Positions 1 to 10,106 are shown, numbered from the stretch's first letter. The stretch: 64,000 nucleotides of DNA from Bacteroidetes bacterium 2013_40CM_41_45 (GCA_002215675.1 NGFH01000004.1:124001-188000); one strand, 5' to 3'. Notes: generated by a model from the sequence alone, not told the origin. Numbers and translations are program-made.

Positions 1-546
1 TCCGAAATGCGAAGCTGCATCAGCCCGGTTTGGCGTCAAACCGATTTCAAAAATATAATCAGAAGTAATATGGAAGTATTCAGAGGCAAGTGAGCCGACT
101 TTTGCATCATCCTTCAAAATTAAAATACCATCGTGTGATGTTCCAAGACCAATTTCATCTTCAGCGCAAATCATTCCTTCAGAAATTTCGCCTCTGATTT
201 TTGCATTCTTGATTTCAAACGGAGCCCCTTTAACCGGATGTACAGTGGTACTGACAGGCGCCACAACAACTTTTTGCCCTGCCTTTACATTGGGCGCACC
301 ACAGACGATGTGCTTGGCCGCTCCTGTTCCTATGTTAACAGTTGTGAGCGATAAGCGGTCGGCAGACGGATGCTTTTCACAGGTGAGAACTTCACCCACA
401 ACCAACCCTTTCATTCCACCGGGTATGGAATAATTTTCCTCTAATGATTCGACTTCAAGCCCGCAATTCGTCAGAACAGTCGCGGTATCAGCCGGAGATA
501 AATCAAACTTTAAGTAATCTTTAAGCCAGTTATATGAAATACGCAT
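1..546 (-). CDS. pheT: Phenylalanine-tRNA ligase beta subunit, N-terminal part (runs off the window)
   Basis: This is the first 182 codons of the PheRS beta chain, which joins the alpha chain to charge tRNA-Phe in the cytoplasm. The translation opens MRISYNWLKDYLKFDLSP, followed by the tRNA-binding OB-fold (EMAP-like) domain around residues 40-150 with VGEVLTCEKHPSADRL and IVCGAPN. It continues into the B1/B5 region (IFEIGLTPNRADAASHFG) and leaves the window still open. The ATG at 544-546 gives the family's usual N-terminus. The editing and catalytic-like domains lie outside the window. A TAnnTTTG box sits 18 bases upstream. Identification is from the domain pattern seen in the translation. 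Confidence 0.95.
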   Translation of the reverse strand, partial: MRISYNWLKDYLKFDLSPADTATVLTNCGLEVESLEENYSIPGGMKGLVVGEVLTCEKHPSADRLSLTTVNIGTGAAKHIVCGAPNVKAGQKVVVAPVSTTVHPVKGAPFEIKNAKIRGEISEGMICAEDEIGLGTSHDGILILKDDAKVGSLASEYFHITSDYIFEIGLTPNRADAASHFG

Positions 547-563
547 TGAAAAAATTTATCTGA

Positions 564-571
564 CAAAGATA
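564..571 (-). promoter_or_regulatory. Candidate minus-7 box for pheT
   Basis: On the minus strand the bases read TATCTTTG, a full match to the Bacteroidetes minus-7 consensus TAnnTTTG. No good TTG or TTTG minus-33 element lies at the usual 19-base spacing. A start about 7 bases downstream would leave a leader of only about 10 bases before the pheT ATG. Confidence 0.5.
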
Positions 572-655
572 ATTTTAGTGAGATAATGAGACGAAAAAGG
601 TTTGAAAAAGTAATTGTTGCGGAGACGGGAGATATTTAGTTTTTTTGTTCGCTGA

Positions 656-676
656 ATATAACGGATAACAGGTAAC
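656..676 (+). repeat. Three-unit heptanucleotide array before asnS
   Basis: Three consecutive 7-base units end in TAAC (ATATAAC, GGATAAC, AGGTAAC), finishing six bases before the asnS ATG. The unit resembles the NTATAAC arrays near infB, rpmG and ftsY in this window. No clear minus-7 box is visible in the same gap. Confidence 0.5.
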
Positions 677-682
677 CATTTT

Positions 683-2071
683 ATGCTGTCTCATACACTG
701 ATTAAAAATTTACTCGCGTCCACAACTTTTGGAACTGAAGTTAATGCCCGCGGCTGGGTGCGTACAAGGCGGGGCAATAAGAACATTGCCTTCATTGCTT
801 TGAATGACGGCTCCACTATTCATAGCATACAGGTTGTTGCGGAAATGAGCAAGTTCAGCGAGGACCTTATGAAGAAAATTACTACGGGCTGCTGCCTGAG
901 TGTTACCGGTGATTTGGTTCAATCGCATGGCAAAGGGCAGACCGTGGAGATACAGGCAAAACAGGTTGAAATTCTTGGCGAAGCTGATGCAGAAACATTT
1001 CCGTTACAGAAAAAAGAACACACCATGGAGTTCCTTCGCGAGATTGCTCACCTGCGTCCGCGCACCAATACATTTGGAGCGGTGTTCCGCATACGCCATC
1101 ACCTGGCTTTTGCGATACACAAATTCTTTAACGATAGAAATTTCTACTACCTGCATACGCCTATCATTACCGGTTCGGATGCAGAAGGGGCAGGGGAGAT
1201 GTTCCACGTTTCAACATTAAATGCTGCCAATCCGCCGCGCAACCCGGACGGCTCAGTAAATTTTGCTGAAGATTTTTTTGGCAAAGAAACCAACCTTACG
1301 GTTTCCGGGCAGCTCGAAGGAGAACTTGGCGCTCTTGCGCTGGGATTGATTTATACGTTTGGCCCCACATTCCGTGCAGAGAATTCAAACACACCGCGGC
1401 ATCTTGCAGAATTCTGGATGATTGAACCAGAGATGGCGTTCCATGACATCAACGACAACATGGATTTGGCGGAAGAGATGCTGAAATATCTTGTGAGCTA
1501 TGTTCTTGAGCATGGCGCTGATGATTTGCAGTTCCTCAACGACCGTTACGATAAAGAGCTTCTGGCGCGTCTGCGTTCGGTTACAGAAAAAAAGTTTGCA
1601 CGCATTACATACACAACCGCTGTTGATATGCTTACCACATCAGGGAAAACATTTGAGTATCCTGTAAAGTGGGGAAGTGATTTGCAGAAAGAGCATGAAA
1701 CATTTTTAGTTGAAAAACATAACGCTCCTGTCATTATCACCGATTATCCGAGAGAGATTAAAGCATTTTATATGAAGCAAAACGATGATGGTAAAACGGT
1801 TCGTGGCATGGATATTCTTTTCCCATGGATTGGCGAAATCATTGGCGGCTCTCAACGCGAAGAAAACCTTGAAAAACTTCAACAGAGAATTCGGGAAATG
1901 AAACTCCCCGAAAAAGAATTATGGTGGTATTTGGATACGCGCAAGTTCGGCACGTGCGTTCACAGCGGTTTCGGGCTGGGTTTTGAGCGGCTTGCGCTTT
2001 TTGTTACGGGCATGAGCAACATCCGCGATGTAATACCCTTTCCGCGCACCCCGAAGAATGCCGAGTTTTAG
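683..2071 (+). CDS. asnS: Asparagine-tRNA ligase
   Basis: A class IIb aminoacyl-tRNA synthetase that charges tRNA-Asn with asparagine in the cytoplasm. Its 462 residues match the family's usual length (about 460). An N-terminal OB-fold (residues about 15-100; [20 protein letters not shown]) precedes the catalytic domain. Motif 2 is visible as [21 protein letters not shown] and motif 3 as [15 protein letters not shown] near the C-terminus. The length and the long insertion after motif 1 fit AsnRS rather than AspRS. The ATG at 683 gives the usual short N-terminal arm. Its TAG stop overlaps the stop of the convergent deacetylase gene on the other strand, so there is no room for a separate terminator. 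Confidence 0.97.
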   Translation: MLSHTLIKNLLASTTFGTEVNARGWVRTRRGNKNIAFIALNDGSTIHSIQVVAEMSKFSEDLMKKITTGCCLSVTGDLVQSHGKGQTVEIQAKQVEILGEADAETFPLQKKEHTMEFLREIAHLRPRTNTFGAVFRIRHHLAFAIHKFFNDRNFYYLHTPIITGSDAEGAGEMFHVSTLNAANPPRNPDGSVNFAEDFFGKETNLTVSGQLEGELGALALGLIYTFGPTFRAENSNTPRHLAEFWMIEPEMAFHDINDNMDLAEEMLKYLVSYVLEHGADDLQFLNDRYDKELLARLRSVTEKKFARITYTTAVDMLTTSGKTFEYPVKWGSDLQKEHETFLVEKHNAPVIITDYPREIKAFYMKQNDDGKTVRGMDILFPWIGEIIGGSQREENLEKLQQRIREMKLPEKELWWYLDTRKFGTCVHSGFGLGFERLALFVTGMSNIRDVIPFPRTPKNAEF

Positions 2072-2706
2072 TTCGGCAAGGAATTAAAAGAAAAATTTCT
2101 CTCCGAAAAATATTCAAGCACGCCCGGCAAAACATAGTGCAGGTTTTTTTCGGCTTTTATGCTGTCATGAAAAACAATAACCGAGCCGGGTTTTGATTTT
2201 GTAATCACGCGTTCCAAACATTTTTGAGAAGAAAAATTTTTATCATAGTCGCGGCTTAATACATCCCACATTACAATGCGGTGATTTTTTTTCACGGAAA
2301 AATATTGTGACGGAGTAATTCTGCCGTAGGGAGGGCGAAATAAGAACGTTTGTTGTTTGTTGTTTGTTGTTTGTTGTTGAAAGGAATTCAAAACAGAATT
2401 ACATTCTGCAACGTCATCCAGATATTTTTTTGTTCCTGTTTTCCATCCGTTCAGGTGATGCATGGTGTGGTTACCCACAGAATGACTTTGCTCAATTATT
2501 TTGTGATACAATGAGGAATTTTTTTCAATGTTGTCGCCAATGCAAAAAAAGGTTGCCCTGGCATTATGCTTTTTCAACTCATCAAGAACCCAGTGAGTAA
2601 TTTCTGTCGGCCCGTCATCAAAAGTGAGATATAAAACTTTTTCAGAGGTATTTATTCTGAAAATAATTTCAGGGAATACCGAAGAAAGAAAATGTCGTGC
2701 AAACAT
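2068..2706 (-). CDS. NodB-type polysaccharide deacetylase
   Basis: A carbohydrate esterase 4 family deacetylase, expected to remove N-acetyl groups from peptidoglycan or another polysaccharide. The metal-binding motifs are clear: [18 protein letters not shown] and LFRPPYGR, and FHDS near the end. I use the ATG at 2706, where [18 protein letters not shown] leads into the domain; the open frame extends further upstream but enters a palindrome and the preceding gene. No clear signal peptide is present. A 7-base unit repeated four times (2349-2376) encodes a Gln/Thr/Asn-rich loop just before LFRPPYG, where relatives have a short turn. Four units are 28 bases, so gain or loss of one would shift the frame. 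The substrate cannot be told from sequence. Confidence 0.85.
   Translation of the reverse strand: MFARHFLSSVFPEIIFRINTSEKVLYLTFDDGPTEITHWVLDELKKHNARATFFCIGDNIEKNSSLYHKIIEQSHSVGNHTMHHLNGWKTGTKKYLDDVAECNSVLNSFQQQTTNNKQQTFLFRPPYGRITPSQYFSVKKNHRIVMWDVLSRDYDKNFSSQKCLERVITKSKPGSVIVFHDSIKAEKNLHYVLPGVLEYFSERNFSFNSLPN
2349..2376 (+). repeat. Perfect (TTTGTTG)x4 array inside the deacetylase gene
   Basis: Four exact copies of the heptamer TTTGTTG lie back to back, followed by a partial unit. On the coding (minus) strand they read CAACAAA and give a Gln, Thr, Asn, Lys-rich stretch. The unit length is not a multiple of three, so slippage by one unit would break the frame. Confidence 0.9.
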
Positions 2707-2708
2707 AC

Positions 2709-2777
2709 GGTTACTAGTAACGAATGAATTACGAATATACGAATTCGCATATTCGTATAGATTAGTTATTGGTAACC
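2709..2777. repeat. 69-bp nested palindrome between the DUF2723 and deacetylase genes
   Basis: The outer arms GGTTACTAGTAAC (2709-2721) and GTTATTGGTAACC (2765-2777) pair at 11 of 13 positions. Inside them, TACGAATAT and ATATTCGTA form a perfect 9-bp pair around the palindrome CGAATTCG. The element fills the whole gap and touches the stop codon of the upstream gene and nearly the start of the next. The GTTACTAGT-ACGAAT words recur near 34091. Confidence 0.8.
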
Positions 2778-5700
2778 TACATGCCGCTCTGCTGGTAAAT
2801 ATGCTGGAAATTTTTAGCCAGCGAATCACTCAGTTCTTTAAGTCCGGCGGTGCGCACCATGGTGGGCAGCGACTGAAGCACATACAGCGATTGATTAACA
2901 TCCGATTCCACCGACTTATAATAATCCGTTCCTTTCAAAGAGAGATAATAGTCCATATTATCCTCGTTGATTTGGGCAAGGCGTTTTACAATCATGACTC
3001 CCTTTTCCTGGCATTCTTTTCGTTTGTCAAGCTCAAAATCAGAGTTAGAAATACCCGCACTGTCAGAAAGATTTCCGGAAAGGCGGAGATATTGTTCGGC
3101 AACGCGCGTCATAAAAATATTATACGGCACATTATAATCAGGCATTTCTTCCATGCACTTGTCGAGCACAGCCATTGCCGAATCATTTTTTCCGGCATTA
3201 ATAAGCGCATCGGTAAGGCGTATGGTATTGATGCGCATGTTGGTGGTCATCCTTAAATTATTTTCATCCAGGTACACACGCTTGTCTTTCATGTTTCCCC
3301 AAAGGAATTTATTCATCACGTTGTCGTACATAATATCGGTAGCAACCGATCCGCGGAACGATTCATCCCGCTTTTCAAGTTTTATCGGAACAAGACGGTA
3401 TGCAAGCCCTTCGAGCTGGAAATAATCATCGAGATTCAGGAAGTTTTCGGAGCCGACGGTTGTAGCAAAGTAAACCGGGCGCTTCCAGTTGTTGTTTGCC
3501 AACAAGTCAATGATCATGATATCGTTCTTCATAAGATAGTTCTGCGAAATCGTCCATTCAATTTTGTCTACAATCTTAGCAGAGTCGGCAAGAGCCACGG
3601 TCCCGTTTTCAAGAACTTTTTTCTTGTCAATAGTAATTTTAAAATTCTTTGTAGGGTAATAATTCAGTTGTTCTCCCCCTCCCGCTCTCACTTTGGCGCG
3701 AGGGTCTTCACTTGCAATAAAAAGTTTCATCAAGTCCGACAGCTCAATAGCACCGCTGAGCTTTTTGTCGACAAACGGCATATAATCACGTGTACCCTGT
3801 ACGTACTGGTCAAAAGTTAGTGAGAAGGGAACAGCATCAGAGTCATAAGCTTTGCGTTTAAGCTGGTCAATATACCAGTCGGTATTGAGCAAACTCAGGT
3901 TCACGACGCGCACATCGGTACGGACATTTTCTACTTCCTGAGCATACCAAAGAGGGAAAGTGTCGTTATCGCCATTCGTGAAAAGAATCGCGTCCTGGGC
4001 GCAGGAGTTGAGATAATCGTAAGCAAAATCCCGGGAGGTAAAACGGTGCGAGCGGTCGTGGTCGTCCCAATTTTCTTTTGCCATTACATATGGAACAGCA
4101 ATAAGGCAAATGAGCGATACGCCAACTGTTGCGACCATTGCAGGAATTTTTTTCCTGGCAGCTTCAATCAAAGAAGGCACACCCAAGCCTACCCAAATAG
4201 CAAATGCATAGAAAGAACCAACATAAGCGTAATCCCTTTCGCGAGGCTGCAGAGGAGGGCCATTCAGGTAAAGAACAATGGCAATTCCTGTAAAGAAAAA
4301 AAGAAGCATCACTACCCATGCATCGTATTTATTGCGGTTGAATTGAAATATAAGGCCAATTATACCGAGGATAAACGGGAGGAAGTAATAATGATTTCTA
4401 CCCCTGTTGCTTGTTAAGCTCTCGGGCAGCTTATCCTGGGGGCCAAGACGTATAGCATCAATAAAATTTATGCCGCTTGCCCAGTTACCTTTGGTGATTC
4501 CACCCGGCCCCTGGATATCATTTTGCCTGCCGGCAAAATTCCACATAAAATATCGCCAGTACATTTCGCCAAGCTGATAGACAAAAAGAAATTTCATGTT
4601 CTCAAAGAAAGTCGGCTTGCGGTCTCCCTTAATGCCCGCCCATTTTTTATATTCTGTAATATGGTTTGCCTGGTTGCTGTACATGCGCGGAAATAAAGCG
4701 GACTGTGCATCATCGTAAACCGGTACGACACGGTTGCCGGTGAAGCGGTATTTATTTTCTCCCGGAATGCGTGTATAGGTGGCAGAGCCTTCCTTCTGGT
4801 CGACAAGGCGGGCGGTATAATATTGCCCGTAGAAAAGCGGGCGGTCGCCATATTGCTCCCGGTTGAGATAAGAAAGAAAGTTAAAAATGTTTTCGGGATT
4901 ATTTTCATCTAAAGGAGGATTAGCCGCTGAGCGGATAACAATCATGGCAAAAGAAGAATAACCAATCACCACGAAAGAAAAGCACAGCAGCACCGTATTC
5001 CACAATGGCTTATTTTTCTTCTTGGTATAGAGCAATCCCCATACAACCAAACCAATGATAAGCAGCGTGTAAAAAATTATTCCCGAATTAAAAGGCAGCC
5101 CGAAGGAGTTGACAAAAAGCAACTCGAACTCGGCAGCCAATTCAATCAGGTAGGTAATAATTCCATATTGGATTGCTGCGAGTATGACTACCGAGATAAT
5201 AAATGTGTAAATAATTCCCTTGCGTGTAACGGGATATTTTTTGAAGTAATATATAAAAGCAAGAGCCGGAATGGTAAGCAGGCTGAGCAGGTGGACACCT
5301 ATGGAAAGCCCCATGAGGTATGCAATCAGCACAAGCCACTTTGCCGAATGTTTTTCATCGGCCGCATTTTCCCATTTCAGCATGGCCCAGAAAACGATGG
5401 CAGTAAAAAATGAAGACGAAGCATATACTTCACCTTCAACACCTGAAAACCAGAACGAATCGCTGAAGTTGTAGCACAGTGCACCCACCATTCCCGCGCC
5501 CATCACAGCCATAATCTGCGGCATTGCGAACTCCTGCCCTCTGATAACAATTTTTCTTGCCACATGCGTAATGGTCCAGAACAAAAACAAGATGGTAAAC
5601 GCGCTCATAAGCGCTGATAAAATATTAACCATAATGGGAATCATCCTCACATTGTTTCCGGCAAAGAATATGAAGATTCTGCCTAACATTATAAAGAGCG

Positions 5701-5863
5701 GTGCGCCCGGCGGATGTCCTACTTCCAGCTTGTTGGCTGTGGCAATAAATTCACCGCAATCCCAGAAGCTGCCGGTCGGCTCTATGGTGCTTAGGTATGT
5801 ATAAGCGGCAATGGCAAAGACAATCCATCCGGTGATGTTATTTATTTTCCGATAAGCGTTCAT
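2777..5863 (-). CDS. DUF2723 multi-pass membrane protein (GT-C-like)
   Basis: A large inner-membrane protein of about 1028 residues from the ATG at 5861-5863. The DUF2723 family is typical of Bacteroidetes and resembles protein O-mannosyltransferases, so a role in glycan transfer to exported proteins is possible but unproven here. The N-terminal half carries about a dozen hydrophobic segments. The signature TGSFWDCGEFIATANKLEVG with nearby HPPGAPLF holds the acidic residues expected in the first outer loop. The C-terminal 400 residues are soluble and rich in helices, resembling TPRs. The frame extends 26 codons upstream to 5941, but MNAYRKINNITGWIVF is the natural start. The deacetylase follows downstream, so the pair could act together on cell-surface glycans. 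Confidence 0.85.
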   Translation of the reverse strand: MNAYRKINNITGWIVFAIAAYTYLSTIEPTGSFWDCGEFIATANKLEVGHPPGAPLFIMLGRIFIFFAGNNVRMIPIMVNILSALMSAFTILFLFWTITHVARKIVIRGQEFAMPQIMAVMGAGMVGALCYNFSDSFWFSGVEGEVYASSSFFTAIVFWAMLKWENAADEKHSAKWLVLIAYLMGLSIGVHLLSLLTIPALAFIYYFKKYPVTRKGIIYTFIISVVILAAIQYGIITYLIELAAEFELLFVNSFGLPFNSGIIFYTLLIIGLVVWGLLYTKKKNKPLWNTVLLCFSFVVIGYSSFAMIVIRSAANPPLDENNPENIFNFLSYLNREQYGDRPLFYGQYYTARLVDQKEGSATYTRIPGENKYRFTGNRVVPVYDDAQSALFPRMYSNQANHITEYKKWAGIKGDRKPTFFENMKFLFVYQLGEMYWRYFMWNFAGRQNDIQGPGGITKGNWASGINFIDAIRLGPQDKLPESLTSNRGRNHYYFLPFILGIIGLIFQFNRNKYDAWVVMLLFFFTGIAIVLYLNGPPLQPRERDYAYVGSFYAFAIWVGLGVPSLIEAARKKIPAMVATVGVSLICLIAVPYVMAKENWDDHDRSHRFTSRDFAYDYLNSCAQDAILFTNGDNDTFPLWYAQEVENVRTDVRVVNLSLLNTDWYIDQLKRKAYDSDAVPFSLTFDQYVQGTRDYMPFVDKKLSGAIELSDLMKLFIASEDPRAKVRAGGGEQLNYYPTKNFKITIDKKKVLENGTVALADSAKIVDKIEWTISQNYLMKNDIMIIDLLANNNWKRPVYFATTVGSENFLNLDDYFQLEGLAYRLVPIKLEKRDESFRGSVATDIMYDNVMNKFLWGNMKDKRVYLDENNLRMTTNMRINTIRLTDALINAGKNDSAMAVLDKCMEEMPDYNVPYNIFMTRVAEQYLRLSGNLSDSAGISNSDFELDKRKECQEKGVMIVKRLAQINEDNMDYYLSLKGTDYYKSVESDVNQSLYVLQSLPTMVRTAGLKELSDSLAKNFQHIYQQSGM

Positions 5864-5934
5864 CGCATAAAAGTGTATGTGAAGTGGCGAAGATAGAAAA
5901 GGATGTGTTATAAGGATTATGAAGATTTTTGGAG

Positions 5935-5970
5935 AAAACAAAAAACCCTCCGAAGTATTCAGAGGGTTTT
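5935..5970 (-). terminator. Intrinsic terminator after infB
   Basis: A perfect 9-bp stem (5942-5950 with 5962-5970; GAGGGTTTT on the minus strand) with a further GAA/TTC pair in the loop is followed on the minus strand by a run of T. It lies 20 bases past the infB stop and separates infB from the DUF2723 gene. Confidence 0.85.
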
Positions 5971-5989
5971 ATAAAATCAATAATAGCGC

Positions 5990-8764
5990 TTACTTCCTCG
6001 GCACGAGCACCTGCTCGTAGCCTTCAATAATGTCGCCCGTTTTAATATCGTTGAAGTTGAGGATACCGAGTCCGCATTCATAACCCGCTGCAACTTCTTT
6101 AACATCATCTTTAAAACGCTTGAGGGAAGCAAGTTCACCGGTGAAAGCGACAATGCCATCACGTATGATACGAACTTTAGTATTTCGGGTAATTTTTCCG
6201 TCGAGCACCATGCATCCTGCAATGGTGCCTCCTTTTGAAATCTTAAATACTTCGCGCACCTCAACATTGCAGACAATTTTTTCTTCATACTCCGGAGCCA
6301 ACATGCCGGTGATAGCATCTTTCACTTCATTGATGGCATTGTAGATGATGCTGTAGAGGCGGATGTCAATTTGTTCCTTCTCCGCCAGCTTGCGTGCATT
6401 CAGCGATGGACGCACCTGGAAACCGATAATCACGGCATTGGAAGCACTCGCAAGCAGCACATCGCTTTCTGTAATCTGCCCCACCGACTTGTGAATGACA
6501 TTGACTTGTATTTGCGGGTTAGTGAGTTTCAGCAACTGGTCAGTGAGCGCTTCGATAGAACCGTCCACATCACCTTTAACAATAAGGTTGAGTTCTTTGA
6601 AATTGCCCACGGCGAGACGTCTTCCTATTTCATCCAGTGTAATGTGTTTTGTAGTACGTATGCCCTGTTCGCGCTGAAGCTGCAAACGCCTCGTTGCAAT
6701 CTCGCGCGCTTCGCGCTCGTCATCCATCACCGTAAATAAATCACCTGCCTGGGGTGCACCATCTAAACCGAGCATCTGTGCAGGCACAGAGGGGCCGGCT
6801 TCTTTTATCCTCTGGTTGCGCTCATTAAACATGGCCTTTACTCTTCCGCTGTGGCAGCCGGCAAGAACCACATCGCCAGCTTTAAGTGTTCCCCTCTGAA
6901 CCAGGATAGTGGTAATATACCCGCGTCCTTTATCAAGAGCAGCTTCAATGATAGTACCGCCTGCATTACGATTCGGGTTTGCTTTCAGGTCAAGGATATC
7001 TGCTTCGAGTAAAACTTTTTCCAGAAGCAAATCAACATTTTTTCCGGTCTTGGCAGAAATTTCCTGGCTCTGGAATTTTCCTCCCCAGTCTTCAACCAAT
7101 ATATTCATTTTAGAAAGCTGCTCGCGTATGCGCTCAGAATTCGCTTCGGGCTTATCCGTTTTATTTATGGCAAAGACAATAGGCACGGCTGCTGCCTGTG
7201 CGTGGTTAATGGCTTCAATCGTCTGGGGCATCACGCTGTCATCGGCTGCAATTACAATGATGGCCACGTCTGTAACTTTTGCTCCGCGTGCGCGCATAGC
7301 AGTGAATGCTTCGTGACCGGGAGTATCGAGGAACGTAATAGCTTTCCCGTTTTCAAGCGTTACTTCATAAGCACCTATGTGTTGTGTAATGCCACCCGCT
7401 TCGCCTGCAATTACGTTTGCTTTACGAATGTGATCGAGCAGAGAAGTTTTTCCGTGGTCAACGTGCCCCATTACCGTAACAATGGGTGGGCGCGGCACTA
7501 AATCTTCGGGGTCATCGGTTACATCATCGCGGATGGCTTCCTGCACATCGGCAGAAACAAATTCTACGTCATGGTCAAACGCATCGGCAACAACGGTGAG
7601 CGTTTCCGCATCGAGCCGCTGGTTGATGGAAACAAACATACCGAGCGACATACAAGCCGAAATGATTTCCGTTACAGGAACATTTATGAGCTTGGCTAAT
7701 TCGCTTACCGTAACAAACTCTGTTACTTTAATGGTTTTGCGCTGCGATGTTTGTACATCCGATGCCGCTTCTTCTGCTTCCGATGCAATGTTCCTGAGGC
7801 GGGCTGCCTTGGATGTCTTTCTGCTGCCACCCTTCAGGCGGTTCAGAGTTTGACGGATGCGTTCGTCAATATCCTTGCTGGTTATTTCTGTAGGTCCCTT
7901 TTCTGCCGGCCGTGCTCTGCGCTGCGACTGACCTGAACGGAATGGCCTTTCAAATCTGCCGGTAGTTATTTCCTTTTTGACATCTACTTTCTTTTTGTCT
8001 TTGCGTTTGCGCTTTCGTTTAGCTTCATCGCCTCCCGCTTCAGGTGCAGCTTTTTTACGCTCCGGTTCTGCAGGCAATTCTATTTTACCGCGAATAACCG
8101 GACCGGCAAACTTTTCTCTTTTTATCCTGTACAATTCTTCGGCACTCTGAAGGTCCGTTATTTGTTCAGGAGCAGGAGTTGATGCAACAGGAGGGACTTC
8201 TGCTTTTGCTTCCGCTACCGGTTCATCTGCCGGTTTCTTTTTGGATGATTTTTTCTTTGCATCCTTAATTTCTTCCTCTTTTTCTTCGTCTTTCTTTTTC
8301 TTTTTAGATGCGCGCTTTGCTTCCTCGGTTTCGCCAACTTCAATCTTATCAATAATTTTAGGCCCTTCAATTTTTGCCTTTGCCCTTATGACTTCTTTTT
8401 CTTCTTTTTTCTCAACGGGCTTTTCCTCTTCTGCTTTCTTCTTTGTTATGACCGTTTCTTTAATCAGGAAATCTTTTTTCTCTTCCGGCACACGCGGCTT
8501 TACGGCCTGCGCATGAGAATCAACCACAACGGTAGCGTCCTTCTTGATTCTGCTGTCGGTGATTTTCTTAGCTTCCTCCTTCAGTTCGCGCTCCGGCTGA
8601 TACTCCTGCAAAAGCAACTCGTACCCCTCACCGCTTATTTTGGTGTTCGGGTCTTTGGAAATGACAATGCCCCTCGAGGCAAGAAACTCAACAATGTGCT
8701 CGGTGCTCACATTGAATTCCTTGCTCGCTTTGCTCAGCCGTATAAAAGTCAGTGTTTCGGACAT
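5990..8764 (-). CDS. infB: Translation initiation factor IF-2
   Basis: The GTPase that brings initiator tRNA to the 30S subunit and promotes subunit joining. The 924-residue protein has an N-terminal IF2N-like start ([20 protein letters not shown]), then a long Lys/Glu-rich, low-complexity linker to about residue 320. A second IF2N module ([16 protein letters not shown]) precedes the G domain near residue 430, with [19 protein letters not shown] (G1), [15 protein letters not shown] (G3) and NKTDKP (G4). Domains II to IV follow. It is the last gene of the rimP-DUF1801-nusA-infB run and is followed by a strong terminator. The gap to nusA holds inverted heptamer arrays. The ATG at 8764 gives the conserved N-terminus. 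Confidence 0.97.
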   Translation of the reverse strand: MSETLTFIRLSKASKEFNVSTEHIVEFLASRGIVISKDPNTKISGEGYELLLQEYQPERELKEEAKKITDSRIKKDATVVVDSHAQAVKPRVPEEKKDFLIKETVITKKKAEEEKPVEKKEEKEVIRAKAKIEGPKIIDKIEVGETEEAKRASKKKKKDEEKEEEIKDAKKKSSKKKPADEPVAEAKAEVPPVASTPAPEQITDLQSAEELYRIKREKFAGPVIRGKIELPAEPERKKAAPEAGGDEAKRKRKRKDKKKVDVKKEITTGRFERPFRSGQSQRRARPAEKGPTEITSKDIDERIRQTLNRLKGGSRKTSKAARLRNIASEAEEAASDVQTSQRKTIKVTEFVTVSELAKLINVPVTEIISACMSLGMFVSINQRLDAETLTVVADAFDHDVEFVSADVQEAIRDDVTDDPEDLVPRPPIVTVMGHVDHGKTSLLDHIRKANVIAGEAGGITQHIGAYEVTLENGKAITFLDTPGHEAFTAMRARGAKVTDVAIIVIAADDSVMPQTIEAINHAQAAAVPIVFAINKTDKPEANSERIREQLSKMNILVEDWGGKFQSQEISAKTGKNVDLLLEKVLLEADILDLKANPNRNAGGTIIEAALDKGRGYITTILVQRGTLKAGDVVLAGCHSGRVKAMFNERNQRIKEAGPSVPAQMLGLDGAPQAGDLFTVMDDEREAREIATRRLQLQREQGIRTTKHITLDEIGRRLAVGNFKELNLIVKGDVDGSIEALTDQLLKLTNPQIQVNVIHKSVGQITESDVLLASASNAVIIGFQVRPSLNARKLAEKEQIDIRLYSIIYNAINEVKDAITGMLAPEYEEKIVCNVEVREVFKISKGGTIAGCMVLDGKITRNTKVRIIRDGIVAFTGELASLKRFKDDVKEVAAGYECGLGILNFNDIKTGDIIEGYEQVLVPRK

Positions 8765-8771
8765 CTTAAAA

Positions 8772-8848
8772 GTTATATGTTATACGTTATAAGTCATACG
8801 TAGGTAATATACTATTTTTCTAATAACATATAACGTGTAACGTATAAC
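8772..8848. repeat. Inverted heptamer arrays between nusA and infB
   Basis: The left arm (8772-8799) holds four units of the form GTTATAN (one is GTCATAC). The right arm (8828-8848) holds three units of the complementary form NTATAAC (one is GTGTAAC). The arms can pair across a 28-base loop. The structure lies just 5' of infB in the transcript, with the right arm 8 bases past the nusA stop. Confidence 0.8.
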
Positions 8849-8856
8849 GATTTTCA

Positions 8857-10095
8857 TTATTCAAACTCTGCATTCAGAATGCGTATTACTTCAAGAACCG
8901 TTTCCTCTTCAAGATCGGTGCGCTTTACCAAATCTTCCACGCCAAGATTAAGAACAGACTTAGCTGTATCGCAGCCAATGGCTTTGAGCTGGTCAAGTAT
9001 CCATGCTTCAATTTCATCTGAGAATTCATCCAGGTCGACATCTTCCTCGGTGTCGTCTTCCACATCGCGGTAAACATCTATTTCAAGCTCGGTAAGTTTG
9101 CTGGCAAGGCGGATGTTGTATCCCCCTTTTCCGATGGCAAGAGAAACCTGGTCAGGCTTCAGGTATACGAGCGCGCGTTTTGCCTCTTCGTCAATCTTAA
9201 TTGATGTAATTTTTGCAGGACTAAGCGAACGCGAAATAAGCAACGGCAGATTATTGGTGTAGTTGATGACATCAATATTCTCATTGCGCAACTCGCGCAC
9301 AATACCATGTATGCGCGAACCTTTCATTCCCACACATGCGCCTACCGGGTCAATACGGTCGTCATACGATTCTACTGCAACTTTTGCCCGCTCTCCCGGC
9401 TCACGAACAATTTTGCGAATGGTGATAAGGCCGTCAAAAATTTCAGGTACTTCGGCTTCAAAAAGTTTTTCGAGGAATAGCGGAGCCGTACGAGATAAAA
9501 TAATACGCGGACTTCCGTTCACCATTTCTACGCGCAGCACAACGGCACGTACCGTATCTCCTTTTTTGAAAAAGTCGGCAGAGATTTGTTCGTTCTTGGG
9601 CAGAAGCAATTCGTTGCCTTCATCATCAAGCACCAGCGTTTCTTTTTTCCATACCTGGTAAACCTCACCGGTTACAATTTCGCCTACGCGGTTTTCATAT
9701 TTGCGGAACAAAGCATCCTTCTCCAGCTCTGTGACTTTACCCATCAGGTTCTGCCGCGCGGCAAGAATGGCTCTGCGCCCGAAATCAGAAAGCTTTATCG
9801 ATTCCGAAACCTCCTCACCGATTTCAAAATCCGGAGAAATTTTTACGGCTTCAGAATACTCAATCTGCCTTGCAGGGTCTTCCACTTTTCCGTCTTCCAC
9901 AATTACGCGGTTGCGGAATGCTTCCAGGTCACCCTTTTCGGTGTTGATGATGATATCGAAATTTTCATCTGTCTCATACTTTTTCTTGAGCATGCCGCGG
10001 AATACATCTTCCAGTATGCTCATCATGCTGGCGCGGTCAATGTTTTTTTGCTCCTTGAATTCAGAGAATGCGTCAATTAATTCTTTGGGTTCCAT
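8857..10095 (-). CDS. nusA: Transcription termination/antitermination factor NusA
   Basis: NusA binds RNA polymerase and nascent RNA and modulates pausing, termination and antitermination. The 412 residues show the N-terminal polymerase-binding domain (about 1-125; MEPKELIDAFSEFKEQKNID), the S1 domain (about 130-200; GEIVTGEVYQVWKKE), and two KH domains with EPGERAKVAVESYDDRIDPVGACVGMKG (KH1) and DQVSLAIGKGGYNIRLASKL (KH2). A short acidic tail with a helix-hairpin-helix-like end follows. There are no E. coli-type AR repeats, as usual in this phylum. It is usually next to rimP; here a DUF1801 gene sits between them. Confidence 0.97.
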   Translation of the reverse strand: MEPKELIDAFSEFKEQKNIDRASMMSILEDVFRGMLKKKYETDENFDIIINTEKGDLEAFRNRVIVEDGKVEDPARQIEYSEAVKISPDFEIGEEVSESIKLSDFGRRAILAARQNLMGKVTELEKDALFRKYENRVGEIVTGEVYQVWKKETLVLDDEGNELLLPKNEQISADFFKKGDTVRAVVLRVEMVNGSPRIILSRTAPLFLEKLFEAEVPEIFDGLITIRKIVREPGERAKVAVESYDDRIDPVGACVGMKGSRIHGIVRELRNENIDVINYTNNLPLLISRSLSPAKITSIKIDEEAKRALVYLKPDQVSLAIGKGGYNIRLASKLTELEIDVYRDVEDDTEEDVDLDEFSDEIEAWILDQLKAIGCDTAKSVLNLGVEDLVKRTDLEEETVLEVIRILNAEFE

Positions 10096-10106
10096 TTGTT
10101 TAAACT

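Noticed and set aside
2068-2829. Deacetylase start at 2829
   Set aside because: That start lies inside the DUF2723 gene and reads through the palindrome; the added 41 residues have no domain-like features. ATG at 2706 is preferred.
7482-7853. Long frames antisense to infB (also many antisense to alaS, mfd, DUF2723 and nusA)
   Set aside because: They lie wholly inside well-identified genes, have low-complexity Ser/Thr-rich translations and no family resemblance; they are shadows of the real codons.
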